A stretch of 9,357 nt of DNA, taken from contig DQCG01000381.1 in the NCBI GenBank assembly GCA_003533825.1, positions 11,149-20,505 of the forward strand. The letters run 5' to 3'. The DNA comes from Phycisphaerales bacterium. GTDB lineage: Bacteria > Planctomycetota > Phycisphaerae > Sedimentisphaerales > Anaerobacaceae. Shown here one piece after another: positions 1 to 5,964 of this stretch (position 1 is its first letter; the number at the start of each line of letters is the position of its first letter). The notes under the pieces were generated by a model, which did no database searches, was not told the DNA's origin, and worked only from the letters and a program-made list of their open reading frames with translations. The position numbers and the translations under genes are program-made.

Positions 1-155
1 TGCGGAAGCTGCTGTCTGATTGCGGGCATAGGCTCGTTTTCTGCAGTGTGGCCGCGGCGACCAGAGGTATTTTTACGGTAACAGGTCTTGACGGAATTTT
101 TGAGTTTGCCGACGACAAATTCGTTGCCCTGGCAAGTTTGCAGATGGTTAGTTAA
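1..155 (+). CDS. STAS-domain protein, 3' end only (anti-sigma-factor antagonist type)
   Basis: An open frame enters from the left edge (first whole codon at base 3) and stops with TAA at 153-155, giving 50 residues. It contains the run VTGLDGIF followed by FADDKFVALASL. This fits the C-terminal half of a STAS domain of the SpoIIAA/anti-anti-sigma type, where a hydrophobic strand is followed by a helix entered through 'TGLD..F' and a closing 'A...L' helix. Such proteins bind anti-sigma kinases and control sigma-factor release in the cytoplasm. The phosphorylated Ser/Thr lies upstream of the window, so activity cannot be judged. The next gene starts one base after the stop, which suggests co-transcription with rnc. 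The frame and domain type are fairly clear; the partner is unknown. Confidence 0.62.
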   Translation, partial: RKLLSDCGHRLVFCSVAAATRGIFTVTGLDGIFEFADDKFVALASLQMVS

Positions 156-156
156 T

Positions 157-855
157 ATGGATAAAGCGATTCTGCGGCAAATTGAGCAGACAATAGGTTA
201 TAAATTTTCTGACAAAGGTCTTTTAGTCAAAGCATTCACTCATTCCTCTGCGGTTGACGAACGCCTTTCAAGCAACGAAAGGCTTGAGTTTCTCGGCGAC
301 GCCGTTTTAGCCGTGGTTATTTGTCAGGCACTCTTCGAGAATTTCACGGATTATCTTGAGGGTGATTTAACAAAAATAAAGAGCAAGCTTGTCTCTCGCG
401 AGACCTGTGCTCAAATCTCCGGGCAGCTCGGCCTGCAAAAATTCCTGAAAGTCGGCAAGGGCATGGTCTCGAATCGTGCCCTTTCGGGCTCCCTGGCGGC
501 GGGCGTTTTGGAGACTGTTATTGCCGCGATATATATCGACGGCGGATTTGACGCCGCACGAGAATTCATCTTGAGAATCTTCGGCTCGTTGATTGAGCAG
601 TCCGACGCCGAGCAGGCTCAGGGCAACTACAAGTCCCTGCTCCAGCAGCATTCCCAGGAGCAGTTTACTGCCACGCCTTCTTACATGCTGCTCGACGAAA
701 AAGGGCCCGACCACAACAAATGTTTCGAGCTGGAGGTGGTTATCTCCGACCGCCATTTTCCAAGCGCCTGGGGTTCGAACAAAAAGGAAGCCGAGCAAAA
801 AGCCGCTTACAACGCCCTAATAGAATTAGGCGTCCTCAAAAATCCCGCCGGATAA
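157..855 (+). CDS. rnc: Ribonuclease III
   Basis: Double-strand-specific endoribonuclease (232 aa) that processes rRNA precursors and structured mRNAs in the cytoplasm. The N-terminal nuclease domain (about residues 5-145) carries the signature NERLEFLGDAVL at 40-51, with E41, E44 and D48. The C-terminal double-stranded-RNA-binding domain (about 157-226) ends in the typical KKEAEQKAAYNAL helix. Length is normal for the family. The frame is open up to a TTG at base 88, but ATG 157 is chosen: it gives the usual N-terminus just before the IGYKF motif and begins one base after the upstream stop. The Shine-Dalgarno sequence is weak, so translation may be coupled to the STAS gene. Oddity: in the second metal-binding motif the residue matching E. 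coli D114 is Gly (G116, codon 502-504), while the partner Glu is kept (E119). Identity is very secure. Confidence 0.95.
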   Translation: MDKAILRQIEQTIGYKFSDKGLLVKAFTHSSAVDERLSSNERLEFLGDAVLAVVICQALFENFTDYLEGDLTKIKSKLVSRETCAQISGQLGLQKFLKVGKGMVSNRALSGSLAAGVLETVIAAIYIDGGFDAAREFILRIFGSLIEQSDAEQAQGNYKSLLQQHSQEQFTATPSYMLLDEKGPDHNKCFELEVVISDRHFPSAWGSNKKEAEQKAAYNALIELGVLKNPAG

Positions 856-866
856 TCCCGCCGAAT
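841..866 (+). repeat. 13-bp tandem duplication over the rnc stop codon
   Basis: AATCCCGCCGGAT (841-853) is followed directly by AATCCCGCCGAAT (854-866), with one mismatch. The first unit encodes the last residues of RNase III and the rnc stop TAA (853-855) spans the junction. A 13-bp slip would change the reading frame of the C-terminal tail. It is short enough to be a simple replication-slippage scar. Confidence 0.6.
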
Positions 867-887
867 AATTAGCAACTTTCACACTTC

Positions 888-910
888 CTCGAATCGAGTC
901 TTTTTTTCTT
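888..910 (+). terminator. Weak candidate terminator after rnc
   Basis: A small dyad CTCG (888-891) / CGAG (895-898) with a three-base loop is followed by TC and seven T residues (901-907), then CTT. The stem is only four pairs, so intrinsic termination would be weak; it is the only stem-plus-T-tract seen just downstream of rnc. Confidence 0.3.
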
Positions 911-1241
911 CAAAAATACCGGCCTAATCCTTGTATGACCCTCGCTTCGACGAGAAAGATGGTACGTTTTGAAACAGAGATTATAATACATGACGGAAAT
1001 CTTCAGTGCTTGATGAATCTTCGGTGTACGCTGACTTCATATCAAATTAGGAATAATTAAATGTATCCTGTATGACTAGAGTTAGAGGTGAAAAATGGGA
1101 CTTGTCAGGCAGTAAATTTGTAATACAATCAAAATATAGATAGAAACGAGAGAATTATTTGTTGGGAAACGTAATCCGAAACTAACCGATAATGAAATTA
1201 GGGATATCAACTGGTATCTGGTGGGCTGACTTGTTTTTTTA

Positions 1242-1250
1242 TGGTATAAT
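1242..1250 (+). promoter_or_regulatory. Extended -10 promoter for the ATPase-protease operon
   Basis: A perfect TATAAT (1245-1250) is preceded by TG one base upstream (1242-1243), which makes an extended -10 element. There is no good -35 at normal spacing, which extended -10 promoters can tolerate. Predicted start near 1257, giving a leader of about 88 bases before the ATPase ATG. Whether the host's main sigma factor uses this consensus is inferred. Confidence 0.5.
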
Positions 1251-1264
1251 AATCCCCTTGAACT

Positions 1265-1287
1265 CGGCTACAACCGACGAATAGCCG
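1265..1287 (+). promoter_or_regulatory. Leader stem-loop upstream of the ATPase gene
   Basis: CGGCTA (1265-1270) pairs perfectly with TAGCCG (1282-1287) around an 11-base loop. It lies just after the predicted transcription start, so it could act as a DNA operator or as an RNA hairpin at the 5' end of the operon mRNA. Confidence 0.35.
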
Positions 1288-1292
1288 TCAAG

Positions 1293-1306
1293 ATCATTAT
1301 AATGAT
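1293..1306 (+). promoter_or_regulatory. Perfect 14-bp palindrome in the leader (candidate operator)
   Basis: ATCATTATAATGAT is its own reverse complement over all 14 bases. It sits between the predicted promoter and the ribosome binding site of the ATPase gene. A palindrome of this size and A+T content is typical of a dimeric repressor site, but no regulator gene is visible nearby. It also contains a TATAAT (1298-1303) that lacks a matching -35. Confidence 0.4.
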
Positions 1307-1344
1307 ATGGATATTAGCAGTTTGGAAGGAATAGGAATAGAATA

Positions 1345-2316
1345 ATGGCCAGATCGGATATACTGCTATCTGTAGTCCAGTCGGCAAATCGGGGCGATAT
1401 GGTTTCATTTCGCAAAGCCGTTGAGAGTTTGATCGCCGAAGAAAGAGCAAAGAAGCACAATATTTTAGCCGATAGATTGGCGACCTCTCTCAATAATGGA
1501 AACAAGAACGGTTTATCCATGTACGCCAAAGGTGAAGCGAAAGATTTATTGTTTGAAACTGAAGCGCAGAAGACTTTTGAGGATTTAATCTTGGATGAAA
1601 CGGTCTTGAGTATATGCCAAGAGCTTGTTGAAGAACAACATCGAGCAGATCTATTGAGAAGTTATGGCTTGGAACCGCGCAACAGAATATTACTTGCTGG
1701 ACCTCCAGGCAACGGAAAAACAAGTCTTGCTGAAGCTTTTGCTACTCAATTGATGTATCCTTTCTTTGTTATTCGATACGAGAACCTTATTGGCAGTTAT
1801 CTTGGTGAAACAGCTTCTCGACTTCAAAAAGTTTTTGATTATGCAAAAACTCGAAATTGTGTACTGTTTTTTGATGAATTTGACACGATTGGCAAAGAGC
1901 GTGGTGATACGAAGGAAACTGGGGAAATCAAACGGGTTGTGAGTTCGTTGTTGTTGCAGATGGATAGATTGCCTACATATATTGTTATTATCACTGCGAG
2001 CAATCATCCGGAACTTTTGGATCGGGCAGTATGGCGTAGATTTCAATTACGTTTGGAATTAAAACGTCCAAATAAAAAACAAATAGTGTCGTATATTGAC
2101 AGCATTTCCCATAAGAGCAAATGTAATTTCAGCTATAGTTCTCAAACATTATCTGAAAAGTTAAAAGGTAGCAGTTATTCAGAAATAGAAGAATTCTGTA
2201 CGGATATTATTAGAAAATCTATTTTGCAGCACAAGCAGGATGACGCCAGAAGTATTGTTTCGCAGGAATTAAAACAGTGGGAAATACGATTTTCCAGCAA
2301 CAATATAGGGGTATAA
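1345..2316 (+). CDS. ietA: AAA+ ATPase of an ietAS-type defence/stability pair
   Basis: Cytoplasmic AAA+ ATPase, 323 aa. An N-terminal helical region (about 1-75, charged, with ERAKKHNILADRLA) precedes one AAA+ module. Visible motifs are Walker A GPPGNGKT (119-126, K125), a pore-loop-like IGSYLGET (149-156, Y152), Walker B CVLFFDEFD (172-180, D177 and E178), sensor 1 in ITASN (N220), arginine-finger candidates R231/R232 in the WRRF run, and a C-terminal lid with SSYSEIEEF (276-284). The motif set is closest to the FtsH/Cdc48-like classic clade, without a membrane segment or protease domain. ATG 1345 has AGGAA (1333-1337) seven bases upstream. The S8 protease gene starts three bases after its stop, so the two are one operon. 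Known: AAA+ ATPase plus subtilisin-like protease pairs are named ietAS (Ti-plasmid stability locus; later reported anti-phage). Inferred: it senses or remodels a target and controls the protease. Confidence 0.8.
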   Translation: MARSDILLSVVQSANRGDMVSFRKAVESLIAEERAKKHNILADRLATSLNNGNKNGLSMYAKGEAKDLLFETEAQKTFEDLILDETVLSICQELVEEQHRADLLRSYGLEPRNRILLAGPPGNGKTSLAEAFATQLMYPFFVIRYENLIGSYLGETASRLQKVFDYAKTRNCVLFFDEFDTIGKERGDTKETGEIKRVVSSLLLQMDRLPTYIVIITASNHPELLDRAVWRRFQLRLELKRPNKKQIVSYIDSISHKSKCNFSYSSQTLSEKLKGSSYSEIEEFCTDIIRKSILQHKQDDARSIVSQELKQWEIRFSSNNIGV

Positions 2317-2319
2317 ACA

Positions 2320-5043
2320 ATGGCCGACAAACCACTTCTTATTTTCCCCAATCCAACCGCGTCACCAAGACCAAAAAAGGAATCCCGCTTTGGCTCTCCT
2401 AATTATCATTTCCCAAGCTTAGATCGACAAAAAGACCGCTTAACTACGCAGTTTCAGTCAATGCATCAATCCTTTGTGACCGACACAGAAGCTGGTATTG
2501 AGCCGGAGTATGTTTTGGTGATGGAGACAATTGGTAAAATTGAAGATTTTTCACGTGCTGTGCGGGCAATTGATGGTCTGGAATGGTTGGCAGAAATCGA
2601 TAAGGATGAAATTGAACCTGATGAAGATTTTTATCAGAAGCCTAAGATTAAGAAGCGGATATTTTACCACGAAATTGATGGTATAAATGCCAAGCAATCA
2701 TCTCAGATATGGAAGGTTCTGGAACAAGACGCATTTGTTGATAATAATGGAATTCTGACAGATAGAAACATCGAAGAATTTGTAACATCTATTCCTGATG
2801 ACTTCAAAGAGTTTGAGCACCAAATCATTGATATTTTGAAGAAAGAAGCTGCCGATGTATCTACTCTTATTAGCGGTCGATTTTTTCTTAGCATGAGTAA
2901 TCGGTACGCTATAGATAAGTTGTTAAGATTGAAGGATCAATGGTCTCGTGGACAGTTACCTTATGGAAATCAAAAGTGGGCTGAGATTTTTTCTCATTTG
3001 AAAACATTACGGCCTTGGGATGTTAGAGACAGGTTGAGAGAAACAGGTGTTTTGGAGTATTGGGAAGAAGATCTTGATTTCTATCGAAGTCGTAATGAGT
3101 TAATTCCCTTTGAAATAGAACTGTGGTTTCGAAGGGATAGAAACAAACGTAATGAAGCCCATAGGAATTTGGAAAACCTTGTCAGGCAAGGAAACGGCAA
3201 TGTAATTTCATCATGTATAATTAATGAAATACACTTCCATGCTCTTAAAGCCGAGTTGCCTCCCGATAGCATACAAAGTGTTTTAGCATCTCGATATACT
3301 GAATTATTTCGTAGCCAAGATGTGATGTTCTTTCGTCCCACTGGGCAATGTACTGTTGAGGCTTTGCCTGATGGGGAATTAGGGGAATTTGTTGTGGGAG
3401 AAGTTTCCGGAGACCCGGTAGTTGCAATTCTTGACGGTGATCCATTTGTCAATCATGATTTACTTAGGAATCGCCTTGTAGTAGAGGATCCTGATGAGTT
3501 TGGCATTAGCTATCAGGCAAGGGATAGAAAGCATGGGACTGCTATTGCTTCTTTGATTTGCCATGGTGAACTGGACACTAATGAGCCACCGCTGACCAGA
3601 CCCGTTTATATTAGACCAATCATGAAATCCAACGAAGATGATCTTAGAGGCGAACATATTCCAGAAGATCAGTTTTTTGAAGATCTTGTTGAACGGTCAG
3701 TGCGCCGAATGTTTGAAGGAGAAGGTGATGAAGGGCCAACTGCTCCTACAATAAAAATTGTAAATATTGCAATAGGTGACCCCGTCAAGATGTTTTTCCA
3801 TCGCCAAAGTTCGTGTGCTCGGTTATTGGATTGGCTATCCTATAAATATGGAGTTCTTTTCTGTGTTAGCGGAGGTAATGTCGGCTATGAGATTAATATG
3901 GGAATTCCAGAAAATCAATTTTCTGCTCTAACAGAGGAACAACGGACTGTTCATACACTAACAGTGATACACAACGACATTAGAAACCGTAGGATTATTT
4001 CACCGGGGGAATCTTTGAATTCTCTCACAGTAGGTGCAATGCATAATGATCACTCAGCTCCAAATGGCTATGGCCGAAGAATAGATATTCTGCCGAATCA
4101 TCTTTTGCCATCTCCAATATCATCGCATGGCTATGGTTTTCGATCCTCGATAAAGCCCGAAATCTATTTGGCTGGAGGAAGACAACTATATTCCCATAAA
4201 ATGAATGGGAATTACGAAGTCTTTACGTCCCCTTTGTCGCCGGGCCAAAAGGTAGCCACCACTCCCGTTAGTCCTGGCGAAACCGGTAGATCTGTATATT
4301 GTTGCGGTACCAGTAATGCGGTTGCTTTGGCATCACGTGCTGCGGCGAAAATATATGAATCGGTAGAGGAATTGCAGCAACAATCTCAATATACAATTCC
4401 TGACGAGAATATTGCTGTCCTATTAAAAGCTCTACTTGTGCATAGTGCATCGTGGGGAGGTAGTAAGGATGTTTTAGATAGGTGTTTGGGAAATGGTGTA
4501 AATAGAAAAATCCTGACTCGATATCTTGGTTATGGAATACCTGATATTCAGAGGGTTCTTGAATGTACTCAACAAAGAGCAACTGCAATCGGTTATGGTC
4601 AGATAAGAAAAGACAGGAGACATGAATTTAGACTACCTCTCCCACCAAGTTTAAGCGGGCTAAACGAAATGCGAAGATTAACGATAACTCTTGCCTGGTT
4701 CAGCCCAATTAATCCAGATAACCGTAATTTTAGAAAAGCAAATCTCTCCTTTGATCCTCCTAAAGAGGAAATAGGAGTTGAACGAAAAGAAGCAGATGGT
4801 CGACAGGTGAAGAATGGAACAGTACAACATGAGATAATGGAAGGCCAACAGGTTGTATCTTACCAAGATGGCGATACTTTATTGATACCAGTTGAATGTC
4901 GCGAAGATGCGGGCAGTCTTGATGATTTAGTATATTATGGATTAGCGGTTACTCTCGAGGTCCGTGAAGGAATAGATATTCCAATTTATGATGAAATACG
5001 AGAAAGAATAGAAATACCAATAACAATTCAAGAAGAGAATTAA
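2320..5043 (+). CDS. ietS: Subtilisin-like (S8) serine protease of the ietAS-type pair
   Basis: Large S8-family peptidase, 907 aa, with no signal peptide or membrane segment, so probably cytoplasmic. The N-terminal 360 residues are a non-catalytic region with a conserved-looking block around YVLVMETIGKIEDF and a later RPWDVRDRL block. The subtilisin fold follows: catalytic Asp D372 in ILDGDPF, His H405 in KHGTAIAS, oxyanion Asn N520 in VSGGN and Ser S665 in CGTSNA. A C-terminal beta-rich region (about 750-907) includes TITLAWFSPINP. The Asp motif is D-G-D-P instead of the usual D-[ST]-G; I recall related proteins with D-G-x-P, so this looks like a subfamily trait. AGGGG (2307-2311), inside the end of the ATPase gene, lies eight bases before ATG 2320 and points to translational coupling. 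Substrate unknown. Toxic or abortive cleavage of host or phage protein is inference. Confidence 0.8.
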   Translation: MADKPLLIFPNPTASPRPKKESRFGSPNYHFPSLDRQKDRLTTQFQSMHQSFVTDTEAGIEPEYVLVMETIGKIEDFSRAVRAIDGLEWLAEIDKDEIEPDEDFYQKPKIKKRIFYHEIDGINAKQSSQIWKVLEQDAFVDNNGILTDRNIEEFVTSIPDDFKEFEHQIIDILKKEAADVSTLISGRFFLSMSNRYAIDKLLRLKDQWSRGQLPYGNQKWAEIFSHLKTLRPWDVRDRLRETGVLEYWEEDLDFYRSRNELIPFEIELWFRRDRNKRNEAHRNLENLVRQGNGNVISSCIINEIHFHALKAELPPDSIQSVLASRYTELFRSQDVMFFRPTGQCTVEALPDGELGEFVVGEVSGDPVVAILDGDPFVNHDLLRNRLVVEDPDEFGISYQARDRKHGTAIASLICHGELDTNEPPLTRPVYIRPIMKSNEDDLRGEHIPEDQFFEDLVERSVRRMFEGEGDEGPTAPTIKIVNIAIGDPVKMFFHRQSSCARLLDWLSYKYGVLFCVSGGNVGYEINMGIPENQFSALTEEQRTVHTLTVIHNDIRNRRIISPGESLNSLTVGAMHNDHSAPNGYGRRIDILPNHLLPSPISSHGYGFRSSIKPEIYLAGGRQLYSHKMNGNYEVFTSPLSPGQKVATTPVSPGETGRSVYCCGTSNAVALASRAAAKIYESVEELQQQSQYTIPDENIAVLLKALLVHSASWGGSKDVLDRCLGNGVNRKILTRYLGYGIPDIQRVLECTQQRATAIGYGQIRKDRRHEFRLPLPPSLSGLNEMRRLTITLAWFSPINPDNRNFRKANLSFDPPKEEIGVERKEADGRQVKNGTVQHEIMEGQQVVSYQDGDTLLIPVECREDAGSLDDLVYYGLAVTLEVREGIDIPIYDEIRERIEIPITIQEEN

Positions 5044-5166
5044 AGAAGTCAGGCTTAGGTTTGAGTTTTCACTCTTGGTTTAAAACTAATCTATAGAAAT
5101 AATCTGTCTGTGATCCCACACATCAATAATTACGTAAGTAGTCACGGAGAATTTTTTGGAATTTGT

Positions 5167-5195
5167 TTGATTTTTGGGGCTGAATTTAGTATAAT
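5167..5195 (+). promoter_or_regulatory. Orphan sigma70-like promoter
   Basis: TTGATT (5167-5172), a 17-base spacer, and a perfect TATAAT (5190-5195): the best consensus promoter match in the window. It points rightward into about 500 bases without a gene and then antisense into the minus-strand operon. It could drive a small RNA or be a chance match in A+T-rich DNA. Confidence 0.4.
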
Positions 5196-5357
5196 ACACA
5201 ACTAATTTACTATTGACGATTGACTAATGGTATGAGACAGGATAACAGGATAGCGAGATTAGAATTTTGAAAAATCAAAGTAAAAAGGCAAAATCTTTTA
5301 TTAACACAGACATCCAGTTTAATCGTGTAAATCCAGTCTAAAAGAAATGTTATTTGA

Positions 5358-5571
5358 AAAAACAAACCCAATTTTCGAAGAGAAAAAAGCCAAAATAACG
5401 GAAAAAACAGGTGAAAAAGAGTAGAAAACGATGAAAAATTGAGCTTAATTTGCAAAAACAAACCCAATTTGCCGCTGGCGTGAATGGACACAAGATCAGA
5501 TATAGTAAGGAGTTATGGTAAATAATCGCGATTGGACACCTGGTGAAAACAAAGCCAACCAAAGCCAATTT
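5358..5571 (+). repeat. Three spaced copies of an A-rich motif (interspersed repeat region)
   Basis: AAAAACAAACCCAATTT occurs identically at 5358-5374 and 5454-5470, 96 bases apart. A third, partial copy CAAAGCCAATTT (5560-5571) differs by one base in its 12-base core, and it overlaps a 10-bp tandem (CAAAGCCAAC/CAAAGCCAAT, 5550-5569). The unit spacing of roughly 100 bases suggests a repeat family with a longer, diverged unit. It resembles A-rich intergenic repeats I associate with Phycisphaerae genomes; that link is recollection. Confidence 0.55.
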
Positions 5572-5585
5572 GTTCGTACTGAGGA

Positions 5586-5606
5586 CTGCGTGCTGCGTAC
5601 TGCGTC
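5586..5606 (+). repeat. Tandem 7-mer CTGCGTN, three units
   Basis: CTGCGTG, CTGCGTA and CTGCGTC follow each other without a gap (5586-5606), just behind the A-rich motif copies. It is part of the same repeat-bearing intergenic block. Confidence 0.6.
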
Positions 5607-5613
5607 TTGGTTT

Positions 5614-5642
5614 TGTCATTCCCGTGAAAACGGGAATCCAGG
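5614..5642. repeat. dRS3-like palindromic intergenic repeat
   Basis: ATTCCCGT (5618-5625), loop GAAA, ACGGGAAT (5630-5637): a perfect 8-bp stem with a GNRA-type tetraloop, flanked by GTC on the left and CCAGG on the right. This matches the widespread GTCATTCCCG...CGGGAATCCAG family of small dispersed palindromes, of which neisserial dRS3 (ATTCCC-N8-GGGAAT) is the best known. No T tract follows on either strand, so it is not a standard terminator, though it could stabilise 3' ends of the minus-strand operon mRNA. Confidence 0.65.
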
Positions 5643-5714
5643 CTTCTGTACGGAGATCCTAAAGCGAAAAATTTGCTGAAACGTCGGAGTGATTTGGAAA
5701 ATGTGGTCGGGGGA

Positions 5715-5963
5715 TTATTCCGTGATCAGCCATGCGAAGGCCACCAGGACCAGGGCGGTGATGGCCATGAAAATGACGATGGAGCCGAATAAAACGACCG
5801 ATTCTTTCAGGAAATTGACGAATTTTATTTTTGGCAGCTTGGTGGTTTTATAGACGACGGAAATCGACGCCACCAGCGGCAGCAGCCACAGCATGGACAG
5901 CGGGGTAACGCCGATATGTTCCGGCGTGGTAAAGGTTGCCATTATATAAGCTGCTATCGACAT
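5715..5963 (-). CDS. Small two-helix membrane protein of unknown function
   Basis: 82 aa with two predicted membrane helices, about residues 20-38 (SMLWLLPLVASISVV) and 55-80, joined by a short basic loop KTTKLPKIKF. There is no signal peptide cleavage site and no known enzymatic motif. I do not recognise a named family. ATG 5963 is preceded by a strong Shine-Dalgarno sequence (AGGGAG on the minus strand, 5970-5975, six bases from the start) that lies within the end of the upstream DUF6677-like gene, and only one base separates the two genes. It is therefore the last gene of a tightly coupled three-gene operon and probably works at the inner membrane with its neighbours. The pairing of two small membrane proteins with a SurA/PpiD-like protein suggests an envelope role; this is inference. 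Confidence 0.75.
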   Translation of the reverse strand: MSIAAYIMATFTTPEHIGVTPLSMLWLLPLVASISVVYKTTKLPKIKFVNFLKESVVLFGSIVIFMAITALVLVAFAWLITE

Positions 5964-5964
5964 T

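Larger units (their letters stand above)
856..1344. other. Gene-free left flank of the ATPase-protease island
   Basis: No convincing gene is seen in these 489 bases. Base composition becomes A+T-rich soon after the rnc stop and stays so up to the ATPase gene. The stretch holds the weak rnc terminator, scattered short open frames without ribosome binding sites, and at its right end the promoter and leader of the ATPase-protease operon. No transposase remnant, tRNA or long direct repeat shared with the right flank was found by eye. Confidence 0.55.
5044..5714. other. Gene-free, repeat-bearing right flank of the island
   Basis: No convincing gene is seen in these 671 bases. The stretch is A+T-rich and holds, in order, an orphan promoter-like pair, a tandem ATTGACG/ATTGACT (5212-5225), three spaced copies of an A-rich motif, a tandem 7-mer and a palindromic repeat. 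Apparent minus-strand frames here encode repeated NWVCF runs produced by the repeat itself and lack ribosome binding sites. No clear stem-plus-T-tract terminator was found behind the protease gene or behind the minus-strand 82-aa gene. Confidence 0.5.

Noticed and set aside
88..156. TTG start giving a 23-residue longer RNase III
   Set aside because: It overlaps the STAS gene in another frame, and the added residues do not fit the family's N-terminus; ATG 157 does.
935..1060. 41-codon plus-strand open frame (starts MTLASTRKMVRF)
   Set aside because: No ribosome binding site, no family I can recognise, and such a length is expected by chance in this stretch.
1140..1229. Open frame reading GKRNPKLTDNEIRDINWYL before a stop, possible gene remnant
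   Set aside because: It looks protein-like but has no start codon and a stop just upstream; too short to support as a pseudogene.
1298..1303. Second TATAAT inside the 14-bp palindrome as a promoter
   Set aside because: No -35 at 15-19 bases and no TG extension; better read as part of the dyad.
982..5198. TATAATACA present in both flanks (982-990 and 5190-5198) as attachment-site direct repeats
   Set aside because: Nine A+T-rich bases matching a promoter-like word are easily a coincidence, and the flanking bases differ.
5210..5619. Two minus-strand open frames of 93 and 89 codons in the right flank
   Set aside because: They overlap each other in different frames, encode repeated NWVCF runs made by the A-rich repeat, and lack ribosome binding sites.
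5044..5714. CRISPR array suggested by spaced repeats near a defence system
   Set aside because: Repeat spacing is about 100 bases, only three imperfect copies exist, the core is 12-17 bases, and no cas gene is present.
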